A DNA stretch of 62,309 nt from CAYYJS01 sp964472315. Lineage in GTDB: Bacteria; Verrucomicrobiota; Kiritimatiellia; UBA8416. The stretch spans positions 1 to 62,309 of the forward strand of contig CAYYJS010000018.1 in NCBI GenBank assembly GCA_964472315.1. The letters run 5' to 3'. Position numbers and translations under genes: made by a program. The first letter of the stretch is position 1, and each line of letters starts with the position of its first letter. Positions 17,601 through 24,879 of this stretch are shown here, piece after piece. A model generated the notes under the pieces. The model was not told where the DNA came from. It did no database searches and worked only from the letters and a program-made list of their open reading frames with translations.

Positions 17601-20600
17601 GCCCAGGATGGATTCGCCGGCGGCGTAGATGCCGCCCGCCGCGCCGTAGCCAAGCACGTCGGAGACGACCTCGTTGAACAGAATCCGGTTGTTGGCGATG
17701 AGCCCGCGCTGGCTCAAGCCCAGATGCCCGATGCCGCCGCCGTTCGCCGTCGACAGGTTGCCCTGGATGATGTTGTCCCGGACCACGTAGTCGTCGGCCC
17801 CCGCGAACAGGCCCACGCCGCCGGCCCCGCCCATGGAGTTGACGGCGGTCATGCCGTTCTTGAGGATTTCGTTGTTGCAGATCAGCACGTGGTCGTTGCC
17901 GCTCGCGACACCGCCCGGGGCGCCGACGGCGATACCGCCGGCGAACTCGCCGCGGTTGCTTCGAATGCGGTTGTTGCTGACCGTGACATAGCGCGCGCCC
18001 TTGAAGAGGTAGACGCCGCCGCCGGTCTGCCCGCCGAGGACGCTGAAGCCATCGATACGCGCGCCATGGCGCTCTTCGAAGGCCACGCCGGCATCGCCGC
18101 AAACCGTGACGCCCGCCATGGCGTTCTGGGGTGCGCCACCCACGAAGCCGGCGCCGAACGGACTCGGCGCCGGGCTGTAGATATCCGCCGCCATGTCATC
18201 CCAGGTCGTGATCCGTTCGGCCGGCAAGGGCGTGGCGTTGATAATGGTGGCCAAGCCGCAGCCCTGCAGCCGGACGGGTTTCCACATGATCGGGTTCTCT
18301 TTGTACTCGCCCGGACCCACGAGGATCAGATCGCCGGGCAGCGCCGCGTCGATCGCGTCCTGGATGGGAGTCGCGGGATACGCGGCGGGGGCGACGTGGT
18401 GCACGCCGGCGACACCCGACGCGGCGATCGTCACGGTTACGCCGATGCGCGAGGTCAGGCCGTTGCCGCGCTTGACGAGCAACTGACCGGTCTGCGCGCC
18501 GCTGGCGGTTCTGGCGACGATCTGGGTCGCGCTCCAGGAAACGACGGTCAACGCAGCGCCGTTGATGGTGACGGCCCCCGTCCCTTGCGAGGCTCCGAAG
18601 CCGAAGTCACGCGTGATCATCAGCGGCACCGCGTTGGTCGCGTTCTTCGCGGGGTTGATCACCGGGGTCGGCCCCATGGACCGGATGGTCAGCGTGTTGA
18701 CGGACGCCGTGAGGAGCGGGCCGCCGAACGGCCCCTGCGCCGAATGGATCATGGGCGTGCCGTCGGGCGGATCGACGTCCATGCGGTTGTTCAACCCGCC
18801 AACGAAGGCGCCGATGGGCAGTACCGGCGTGTCGGGATAGGTGGTCGTGCCGGGGTAGTACTGCAATGGATAGGCGGCCGTCGCGTAGTCCGGATCGTAT
18901 TGGGGATCCGCGATGCGCTGTCCGGGGTTCGCCGGGTCCGGCATGGTCGGATCGTTCAGCACGACCACCACCATGTTCGGCGACACGCCGCTGGGCATGG
19001 GAACGTTGACGGTGTAGGTCGACGGCAACAGCGCGTTGTAACCGCCGAAGACATCGCCGTAAACGCGGTTCACCTCATTGCCGGCCCAGTCCTGGAACGA
19101 GATCGGAATCCAGAGCGGCGTATCCTTCTCGCCGAAAGTCGGGAAGGCCGGATTGAAGGCGGCGCCGATGTCGTTGTTGCACAACCCGACCGCGCGGGAG
19201 GCCTTCGGCACGTCCGTGTAGATATGGAAATCGGCCGCCGCGTTGCGGCCGTCGGCCACGCGCACCCACTTCATATCGGCCAGAGGGCGAACCTCGCCGG
19301 CAAAGGGGGCGGGGTCCGTGCCGAACAGACTGAGAAAGGCCGGCACGGTGTAGGGATCCGTTCGATACGGACCGACAACCCGCAGCGCATACGCGTCGCC
19401 GGCCACGCCGCCATGGTTCTCCCGCGTGCCGACGCATTCCGGGAACAACGCCAGCTTGCTGGGCCGATAGGCGTCGCCGAAGCCGACATTCTGGCTCTCT
19501 TCGGTCTGGATGCGGTAATGCGGGGGCGGGCAGACCTGTACCACATACATGCCGGCCGCGACGTCGCCAAACGCGTAACCGCCGTCGAAGACACCGGGGC
19601 GAATCTGGTTCCAGGTGCCAAAGCTATCCCCGCCCGGCGCCACGGGAAGCCCGTTGATCGGCGGCGGCACGTTCAACGCACCCGTCGGGGGATTGTCGTC
19701 CCACGAGTCGGACCAGACGACCTGAAGGGCATCGCCGAGATCGAAGGTGGAGTTGCCGTTGTGATCGATATCCTCGGGGCCTTTCGTTCCGCCTTCGGCC
19801 CACCCCAGCGGGTAGTTGTCCACGTCGGCGAGGGTCGCCCGACCGTCGACGTTACGGTCGTCAATGGCTTTGTCGAAGTTCGCATCCGCATACAACACGC
19901 ACTGCACGCGCGGCACGCCGGGCTCCCAGGCATCGATGACCGACTCGCGGATGTCCATTTCGGCACGCGTGGTCTGATAGCCCACAATGCCGGAAATGCC
20001 GCCGTTTTCGCCCGGCCCGTACTCGACCTTGCCCCAGTCGAGGTGGTCCACCATGCCGGCGTAGCTCTGAAAGGCCTGCGTGAGCACCGGCCCCTGCTCC
20101 GTGCGTGACAGCCGGTTGCCCGTGATGGGGTTGATCTCCGCCTGCACCTGCGGGTTCAGCATGTCGAACGAGGGCATGACCCATCCGTTGTGCGGTGGAA
20201 TCACCCCGCCATCGTCAGTCACAACGGTCAGACCCGTGGCCTTGAGACGCAGGAAATCGATCTCCGCCACCAGCCACTTGAAGAACGGGAAGATCTCGAC
20301 GAGTTCGTACTCGCCGTTGGCGTCGGTCATGCCTCCGCCGTACATCGTGCCGTCGCGGAAGCGCATGTTGACGGCCTGCCGCGGGATTCCCGCTTCGCCG
20401 GGGTCGCGGAACCCGTTCTGATTGACGTCATGGAACACCGAGCCGTGATGCTCGCCGAACCACGCGTTGCAGACCACGTCCCCGAGATGCGTGTCCTGGC
20501 CGCCGGCCACGGCAACGGTAGTGAAGCCGATAATGCGCAACAGGTTGCGGTCGAACGTGACGAGTTGATACATGCCGTCCGGGACGTTGGGAATGCTGAA

Positions 20601-21713
20601 CGTGCCGTCGTCCGGGTTGCAGGCCGCCGCGTACACGCCGCCGCCTATGTTCTGGATGTCGTTCAGCGCGATCCAGCCTTCCTTGACCGGGGCGCCGGGA
20701 TTGAGATCCACTTCGACGAATGGCGGCTTCGAGAAGTGGTTGTTGACCAGTCTGCCGGTGATCGTGGCCCCGCCGGGAAGCGGCGCCGCATTCCACGGCA
20801 GCATCTCGGGATTGATGAAGCCTTGGAAAATGTGCCAGTTGCCCATCCCGAATTCGATCATCCATTTCGGCTCGTCCGCCTTGACCCACGCGTCGATACC
20901 GACGGTGCCTTCAATGGTGGTCGTCTGAATCCAGCCGCCCTTGCCGCCCTCGGGCGTGCGCGGAATCACCTGTATGCCGTACTTGCCGGGCACGAGGTTC
21001 TTGATCGTAACCTCGCCACCGGGGCCGGTCAGCGGGATCCCCGTGCCCTTCACATCGACGACGGGGTTGCCTTCGCCATCCGTTTCGAAGTCGCCGTTCG
21101 GCAGCGTCCGATACGTCGTGCCGATAGGGTTGCCGAAAGCGTCCTGGATCAGATCGCCGGCCGCGAAGTAGCCGCCGCCGTCATAGAGCTTGACCATGAA
21201 GCCTTCCAGCCCCTGCTCGCCGATGTCCGGCACGTTGTTGACGGGGAAGTGATCCGCGAATGCGAGAATCGAGATCTGCGCCGTGGGAACGCGATGCCGG
21301 TTCACGATCACGCGTACCGCGGCCTGTCCGGGGCCCACCGGCGTGCCGCCCAACTGGAAGCCCTCCGCCAGCACGGTCAGATAGTAGCGCGCGGTCAGGT
21401 CCGGCACCACGATGGCCATCGGGTTGACGGTACTGTCGCCGCTCGCCGCCACCGGCGCATGGCTCTTGTGGATGGACAGCGTGATGCTGTTGTTGGTGAC
21501 GACGCCCGGCGGCGTCTGCGACGTGTTGTCTTCCTCCAGTTGCCAACGGAAGTGCGACGGCACCTCGATCGGCATGCCGGCCCCATCCACCACGGTTACC
21601 TGCAACGCCTGGGCCTCCAAACCCGCGCCAAGCGCCAACACCGCCGCGAGCACCCCTCGCATCCGCGTCACGCACCGCCACCCGATTCGAGCCGCCAGTT
21701 CACGAGCTTTCAT
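14610..21713 (-). CDS. Giant multidomain multicopper oxidase (2,367 residues)
   Basis: Very large secreted protein. The start at ATG 21713 (GGAAGGAG 8 bases upstream) gives a signal peptide ending at GAGLEAQA. Regions in order: long SdrD-B/carboxypeptidase-like beta modules (HGSVFHDVNQNGFRDPGEAG, repeated DxNxD-type calcium motifs); an IPT/TIG domain (about residue 1,000-1,080); a right-handed beta-helix with many NN.I..N turns, closing with DIGADEFG; two cadherin/VCBS-like repeats; a CARDB-like domain; and a C-terminal MCO module (about 1969-2367). The MCO part has HTVHFHGY (about 2082) and TFLYHCHMEASEHMEMGM (about 2124-2141), but its last block (NHLCNDKEDFGGMMTH) lacks the usual HCH. Substrate unknown: Cu(I), Fe(II), Mn(II) or organic donors are possible. 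It is the first structural gene after the ECF sigma factor. Confidence 0.85.
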   Translation of the reverse strand: MKARELAARIGWRCVTRMRGVLAAVLALGAGLEAQALQVTVVDGAGMPIEVPSHFRWQLEEDNTSQTPPGVVTNNSITLSIHKSHAPVAASGDSTVNPMAIVVPDLTARYYLTVLAEGFQLGGTPVGPGQAAVRVIVNRHRVPTAQISILAFADHFPVNNVPDIGEQGLEGFMVKLYDGGGYFAAGDLIQDAFGNPIGTTYRTLPNGDFETDGEGNPVVDVKGTGIPLTGPGGEVTIKNLVPGKYGIQVIPRTPEGGKGGWIQTTTIEGTVGIDAWVKADEPKWMIEFGMGNWHIFQGFINPEMLPWNAAPLPGGATITGRLVNNHFSKPPFVEVDLNPGAPVKEGWIALNDIQNIGGGVYAAACNPDDGTFSIPNVPDGMYQLVTFDRNLLRIIGFTTVAVAGGQDTHLGDVVCNAWFGEHHGSVFHDVNQNGFRDPGEAGIPRQAVNMRFRDGTMYGGGMTDANGEYELVEIFPFFKWLVAEIDFLRLKATGLTVVTDDGGVIPPHNGWVMPSFDMLNPQVQAEINPITGNRLSRTEQGPVLTQAFQSYAGMVDHLDWGKVEYGPGENGGISGIVGYQTTRAEMDIRESVIDAWEPGVPRVQCVLYADANFDKAIDDRNVDGRATLADVDNYPLGWAEGGTKGPEDIDHNGNSTFDLGDALQVVWSDSWDDNPPTGALNVPPPINGLPVAPGGDSFGTWNQIRPGVFDGGYAFGDVAAGMYVVQVCPPPHYRIQTEESQNVGFGDAYRPSKLALFPECVGTRENHGGVAGDAYALRVVGPYRTDPYTVPAFLSLFGTDPAPFAGEVRPLADMKWVRVADGRNAAADFHIYTDVPKASRAVGLCNNDIGAAFNPAFPTFGEKDTPLWIPISFQDWAGNEVNRVYGDVFGGYNALLPSTYTVNVPMPSGVSPNMVVVVLNDPTMPDPANPGQRIADPQYDPDYATAAYPLQYYPGTTTYPDTPVLPIGAFVGGLNNRMDVDPPDGTPMIHSAQGPFGGPLLTASVNTLTIRSMGPTPVINPAKNATNAVPLMITRDFGFGASQGTGAVTINGAALTVVSWSATQIVARTASGAQTGQLLVKRGNGLTSRIGVTVTIAASGVAGVHHVAPAAYPATPIQDAIDAALPGDLILVGPGEYKENPIMWKPVRLQGCGLATIINATPLPAERITTWDDMAADIYSPAPSPFGAGFVGGAPQNAMAGVTVCGDAGVAFEERHGARIDGFSVLGGQTGGGVYLFKGARYVTVSNNRIRSNRGEFAGGIAVGAPGGVASGNDHVLICNNEILKNGMTAVNSMGGAGGVGLFAGADDYVVRDNIIQGNLSTANGGGIGHLGLSQRGLIANNRILFNEVVSDVLGYGAAGGIYAAGESILGALSVGAGSLTIDGNLIQGNLGGAGHGGGIRTERFNGADVVNEPANPSAWHTLGIFNNIVVNNVAGYAGGGLSIEDAVRCRIVHNTIANNDATSTAGLAFAGAGSSTPYGAGIVGHALSAALAAATGQAFANPVVLNNIVWHNRSYYLDVTLNALVANPAGLYQDVQVFGVAGQLDPRNCLLTSTSGYHVSNRMGDPLFVTGYLNTLMHAHVVDEARRAVWVRFNEVSPQGDYHLRTGSPAIGMADAAAPATYGEVANDYDRQYRPQGAPDIGADEFGAAAATLVANNDYFTVTEDNSLAPAATRNVLSNDPGPGNKQAVLTSGPSHVRSFALQSNGRFLYQPALNFFGTDTFRYRAVSGGASSGEAVVQIVVTPVNDRPRAVNDTFPVMGNGFLTVAAPGYLANDTDPDGDPLTGFFVSGPTPNQGALTFGTDGSFTFRPNAGFTGNVDFFYRAQDAVLRSNPSSGARVRLQVGPPQADFVITALAVDPQPVAAGATMTARVTVMNQGSAAGNAGMLSVWRNREGLDAPAGAVGDASQAVGTLAAGVSTIVEFPLMAPVDTVTPTLRAFINAASPQRSEFTTANNQTTLAYTVVRASVPFPALPFDDDTVDTDGDGDPNNDYVYAHLTAGDGFAKMGDGVELYTMGFSDHTQMTLDMLDTQATGIRPEIMRQGMLKAEISAPTLALKEGQRFYLDLSNVGMAMRPDLFDPHTVHFHGYPQAASIFDGEPFASLAINPGATMRYFYQLNDAGTFLYHCHMEASEHMEMGMLGSLYVTPKQNHLPEGTPLAKLPAGRGTAHLDGYRYVYNDGDGSTFHDVQAVLQVGGYDRYFHEQHIAVQPLPFATLDETYPMINGRGYPDTVATAPIGNASVQDYLGLASPWPSQKLTSLVSARRGQYVLLRLSNVSISDYHTLTVLGIPMRVVGKDANLLRGPTGRDLSYETTSVTLGGGETADVILDTSNATPGTYFLYDARLNHLCNDKEDFGGMMTHIVIAP

Positions 21714-21894
21714 CCGTGTTTCTCCTTCCGTCTCTCTTAACCGCGTCACATTCATTCGATCTTCTCGCCACAATCGCCGATCGCCCGTTCCCCCCGTCGG
21801 GCGTTTCCCTTCGCGGGCATGCTTTGCCCTCGCTCGGAAGACGGATTGGCAAGGCGCTTCGATAGCGGGCCGGGGTCGGCTTGCCCCTGAGATT

Positions 21895-21918
21895 CGCGGC
21901 TGCAATCCCTGAGCCGCG
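21895..21918 (-). terminator. Hairpin after the ECF sigma factor gene
   Basis: Perfect 7-bp stem (cgcggct/agccgcg) with a 10-base loop, 6 bp past the sigma factor stop at 21924. The 210-bp gap to MCO1 is long enough for a separate promoter. A GGAAC-like ECF -35 motif can be read on the minus strand at 21787-21795, but no convincing -10 follows. Confidence 0.35.
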
Positions 21919-21923
21919 CGCAT

Positions 21924-22664
21924 TCACGACAGACAGTCCGGCCCGAGCGCATCGAGCATTTCACGCCGGATCGCGGTCAAGGCCGCCTCGTCGATGCCGG
22001 TCCGGCCGGACCCGGCCGCACCGCCCGGGCGCGGTGCGGCGCCGTCCGCGCCAACCGGATCGGGAGCGATGGGGCAGGCCCGTCCCTCGCCGCTTTTCTC
22101 GACGAGCGCACAGGAATGGCCCACGTGCCGCGAGGCTACGGCATGCAGCCGTTCACGCGCCCGGTGCAACATGAACTTGAAACGGGGCAGCGGCATGCGC
22201 AGACGGTTCGCGATTTCGTCGTTGCTGAACCCGTGGACGTCCTTCATCAGCACACCCGCCTGCTCAAGCAGCGTCAGCCGCCGCATCAGGCAGGCGAGGC
22301 AGTGGCGCAGACGGGTCCGTGCGTCGCAGATCGCGTGCACCCGGTCGGCCGGGGTCTGGGGAGCGGCGTCGCCCTCCCGGAGAGGCTCGTCGGCCATGCT
22401 CACCAAGGCCAGCCGCGCACGCGTCCGGTGACGGTCGACGATCAGCCGGCGCGCCGTCGTGAACAACCACGCGCGCGTATGGTTCCGGCGGGCCGACTCC
22501 GGATTGGCGAACGCCTGCAGCATCGTCTGCTGCACGACGTCTTCCGAGTCCGAGTCGGACCGCAGCCGCGACCAGACGAAACGGCGGATGTCTTCGAGGT
22601 GCGTCTCGATGCGGTCGTGCGCGGCCGCATCCCGGGAACCGGGCGCATGCAAGTCCTGGATCAT
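21924..22664 (-). CDS. ECF sigma factor with Cys-containing C-terminal extension
   Basis: RNA polymerase sigma factor of 246 residues. Region 2 (LEDIRRFVWSRL, DSEDVVQQTMLQAFANPE, AWLFTTARRLIVDRHR) and region 4 (LTLLEQAGVLMKDVHGFSND, RLRMPLPRFKFMLHRARERL) are clear. About 70 residues follow region 4, starting HVGHSCALVEKSGEGRACP. This Cys pair resembles the CALxxKxGxCxxC tail found on a subset of ECF factors. CorE-type sigma factors are known to sense copper through a C-terminal Cys-rich domain, so direct copper sensing without an anti-sigma factor is a reasonable hypothesis; none is encoded nearby. The start is uncertain: ATG 22664 is preferred, GTG 22718 is possible. It stands at the head of the MCO/Cus cluster. 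Confidence 0.85.
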   Translation of the reverse strand: MIQDLHAPGSRDAAAHDRIETHLEDIRRFVWSRLRSDSDSEDVVQQTMLQAFANPESARRNHTRAWLFTTARRLIVDRHRTRARLALVSMADEPLREGDAAPQTPADRVHAICDARTRLRHCLACLMRRLTLLEQAGVLMKDVHGFSNDEIANRLRMPLPRFKFMLHRARERLHAVASRHVGHSCALVEKSGEGRACPIAPDPVGADGAAPRPGGAAGSGRTGIDEAALTAIRREMLDALGPDCLS

Positions 22665-22821
22665 GCGTCCGCACCCCCCGGGAGAATCCGGACGCACGCG
22701 GCGCCCCGCATCCCGCACGCTGCTGGTACTCGCTTCATGCCCCGCACATTACCGGCCGAGGGGCATCGGGCGTTATCGGGCGAACTCTGACTCTTCAGGG
22801 GGGATGGCCTGACCCTGTGAA

Positions 22822-23325
22822 CTACGAACGGGGGAGGGAATCGGTGAAACACCCGACAGCCAACAAGGCCATCGCTTCCGCGAGGGCCAGGTCAAGCACG
22901 CGCGGCAGGACGGCCGACACGGCGGGCGACAGGTCCATGCCCGGCGCGATCGTGGCGGGCTGCACGCCAAGGACGATCGCATGGCACGGCGCGCACCCGA
23001 GTTGCTCGGCCATGCGCAGACTGTCCAACAGGCCGAATTCGTGCAACGACAGGGCGCCGCCCTGTTCGATCAGATCGCGGGCCTCGCACCGATAGACAGT
23101 TCCGGGCGGACCGTCGCCCCCGGCCGCGTCGATGACCACGACCGCGTCGCGGCCGTCGAGTTCGTCCACGAGGTCGGCGCCCGACGTGCCGCCATCGAGA
23201 ATATCCACATCCGGCGGCAACGCGCGTTCGGCCAGACGGCGCACCGCATGGACACCCACGCCTTCATCGCTCAGCAACACGTTGCCGATGCCCAGAATCA
23301 GAATACGTCCGCGGCTTGTGTTCAT
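22822..23325 (-). CDS. [NiFe] hydrogenase maturation protease (HyaD/HybD type)
   Basis: Endopeptidase of 167 residues that removes the C-terminal extension of the hydrogenase large subunit after Ni insertion. Family marks are ILGIGNVLLSDEGVGVHAVRRL at the N-terminus, with the Ni-binding Glu in SDEGVG, then DGGTSGADLVDEL, VVVIDAAGGD and SLHEFGLLDSL with the His ligand. ATG 23325 has GGAGAGG just upstream. It belongs to the hydrogenase operon but is separated from the large-subunit gene by the FGE-like gene and a strong hairpin. The large subunit here ends DPCLACSVH plus 19 residues, the expected substrate. Confidence 0.93.
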   Translation of the reverse strand: MNTSRGRILILGIGNVLLSDEGVGVHAVRRLAERALPPDVDILDGGTSGADLVDELDGRDAVVVIDAAGGDGPPGTVYRCEARDLIEQGGALSLHEFGLLDSLRMAEQLGCAPCHAIVLGVQPATIAPGMDLSPAVSAVLPRVLDLALAEAMALLAVGCFTDSLPRS

Positions 23326-23358
23326 CGATCCTCTCCGGCCACCCAGTTCGAGAAATGT

Positions 23359-23388
23359 GCCGGGGGCCGCCCGATGGCGGCCCCCGGC
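23359..23388. terminator. 12-bp perfect hairpin between FGE-like gene and maturation protease
   Basis: Perfect 12-bp stem (gccgggggccgc/gcggcccccggc) around a 6-base loop, followed on both strands by a short T-rich stretch. It is the strongest terminator-like structure in the window and would limit read-through from the hydrogenase genes into the protease gene. Confidence 0.65.
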
Positions 23389-23437
23389 GTTTGTTTGCGA
23401 CAGGGCCTGACGCGACGTCAGACTTCCTCCGCCTGCG

Positions 23438-24853
23438 TTAGTCGTCAACCCGCATCTCGACCGATACGCCGTTGCAGGTCGCGCGGACGCGCGCCGGCAT
23501 GGTGGCGAGATGCTCGACGTCCAAGCGCCAGCGCCTGTCCGACCGCGTCGTGACCATACCCAACAGGGCACCGTTCACGGCGTTGACGATCTTCACCTTG
23601 GCGCCGGGCGGGGCTTCGCCTTCCACCCGCAGCTCGTCCTTGTCCTTCTCGTACTCGGCCTTCTTGATGACGAAGCGCGTCGTCACCGGCGTCGTCGGCG
23701 CACCCGCGACGGTCGCCTCCAGGGCGACCCCGTTGCAGGTCGCGCGGACGCGCGACGGCACGGTCGCGGGATGCGCGATTTCCAGGCGCCAGCGCTTGTC
23801 GGACCGCGCCGTGACCGTGCCCAGGAGGGCGCCGTTCGCGGCGTTGACGATCGTCACCTTGGCACCGGCCGCGGCTTCGCCTTCAACCCGCAGCCTATCC
23901 TTGTCCTTGCTGTACTCGGCCTTCTTGATGACGAAGCCCGTCGTCACCGGAGGCGGCGGTGTTTCGTCCGCGGCCGCCGCGACGCGAAACCCGACGAACT
24001 CGTTCTCGTCCGCCGGCGCCTGACTGTCGCGGAACCACGCTTCGAGCAGCAACTCATAGTCGTCGTAGGAACCACCCCGCAGGCCGCGGTCGCCCTCGAT
24101 GACCGACTCGTTCCACTCCCACAGGTTTCCGGCCTGGTCACGCGTGCCGTAATAGCCCTGCGTGCCACCGTAGGCCCCGACCGCGGCGACCGCACCCACG
24201 GCTTCGTCGTAGTTCGCGGTATTGTCGTCGCCGGGCGGCGGCGCCGCGAGCGGCGGACTGTCGCTACGCGTCGGATAGCGCCAATAGAAGGCATCCTCGC
24301 CGCCCTGATAGTAGGCGGCTTTGAACCATTCGTCCTCGCTCGGCAGGAAGAAGCGCGCACCGGCCTTGCGGGGGCCGACGCTGCTTTCCCCGCCGAACGC
24401 ATAGGCGCCGTCTTCGGTCGTCGCGCCACCGCCGGCCGGTTGCCCGTTGTGCAGCCAGTTGGCGTACCGCGCGGCGTCATACCAGCTCACGTAGGCCACG
24501 GACTTCGTGCCCTCCGCCGCGGCATACGCGTAACTGCCCGGACTGCCCGAGCGTGCAATCCCCATGTTGGGATTGTACAGCCCGTGGCTGTCGGTTGCCG
24601 CCACCGCGTTGAGGAACGCCGCGTATTCGGCGCGGGTCACCTCATGGGTGCCGATCCGGAACGTGCGATCGACGGCGCCGTAGCCCGTCGCATCCGCCGC
24701 GTTGCCCTCGTCGTCCACGGTCACCAACGCGGGCGTGACGCCCCAGGCGAACCCCGCGGCCGCCATCAGGGCGGTCAATCCGATCGCCAGACGCGAGCGG
24801 AGGGCGCGCCGCGGGCGCGTCCCATGTTGTGTCTTGTTTTGCATAATCGTCAT
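23438..24853 (-). CDS. Formylglycine-generating-enzyme-like (FGE/SUMF1) exported protein with duplicated C-terminal domain
   Basis: Exported protein of 471 residues. A twin-Arg-rich n-region and hydrophobic core (LAIGLTALMAAAGFAWG) form the signal. The FGE/sulfatase-modifying fold follows: IGTHEVTRAEYAAFLNAV, VSWYDAARYANWL, FFLPSEDEWFKAAYY, DQAGNLWEWNE, RGLRGGSYDD, FVGFRVA. The C-terminus carries two nearly identical ~80-residue modules, each starting FVIKKAEYxKDKDxLRVEGE and ending RVRATCNGV, which look like a recent duplication. Such folds often act as structural or sugar-binding proteins rather than true formylglycine enzymes, and the catalytic Cys pair is not evident. The start could also be ATG 24880, which overlaps the large-subunit stop as TGATG. 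Its role in a hydrogenase operon is unknown. Confidence 0.82.
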   Translation of the reverse strand: MTIMQNKTQHGTRPRRALRSRLAIGLTALMAAAGFAWGVTPALVTVDDEGNAADATGYGAVDRTFRIGTHEVTRAEYAAFLNAVAATDSHGLYNPNMGIARSGSPGSYAYAAAEGTKSVAYVSWYDAARYANWLHNGQPAGGGATTEDGAYAFGGESSVGPRKAGARFFLPSEDEWFKAAYYQGGEDAFYWRYPTRSDSPPLAAPPPGDDNTANYDEAVGAVAAVGAYGGTQGYYGTRDQAGNLWEWNESVIEGDRGLRGGSYDDYELLLEAWFRDSQAPADENEFVGFRVAAAADETPPPPVTTGFVIKKAEYSKDKDRLRVEGEAAAGAKVTIVNAANGALLGTVTARSDKRWRLEIAHPATVPSRVRATCNGVALEATVAGAPTTPVTTRFVIKKAEYEKDKDELRVEGEAPPGAKVKIVNAVNGALLGMVTTRSDRRWRLDVEHLATMPARVRATCNGVSVEMRVDD

Positions 24854-24879
24854 ATCCTCGTCTTGTCGTTCACGGTTCA

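Noticed and set aside
16623..20108. Plus-strand open frame of 1,161 codons opposite the giant MCO
   Set aside because: Antisense artefact of GC-rich third positions; the translation has no recognisable motif and the minus-strand frame has signal peptide, beta-helix and copper boxes.
21787..21795. GGAAC-like ECF -35 box before the giant MCO gene
   Set aside because: The motif is short and lies in a G-run; no matching -10 at the right distance. Only mentioned as a possibility.
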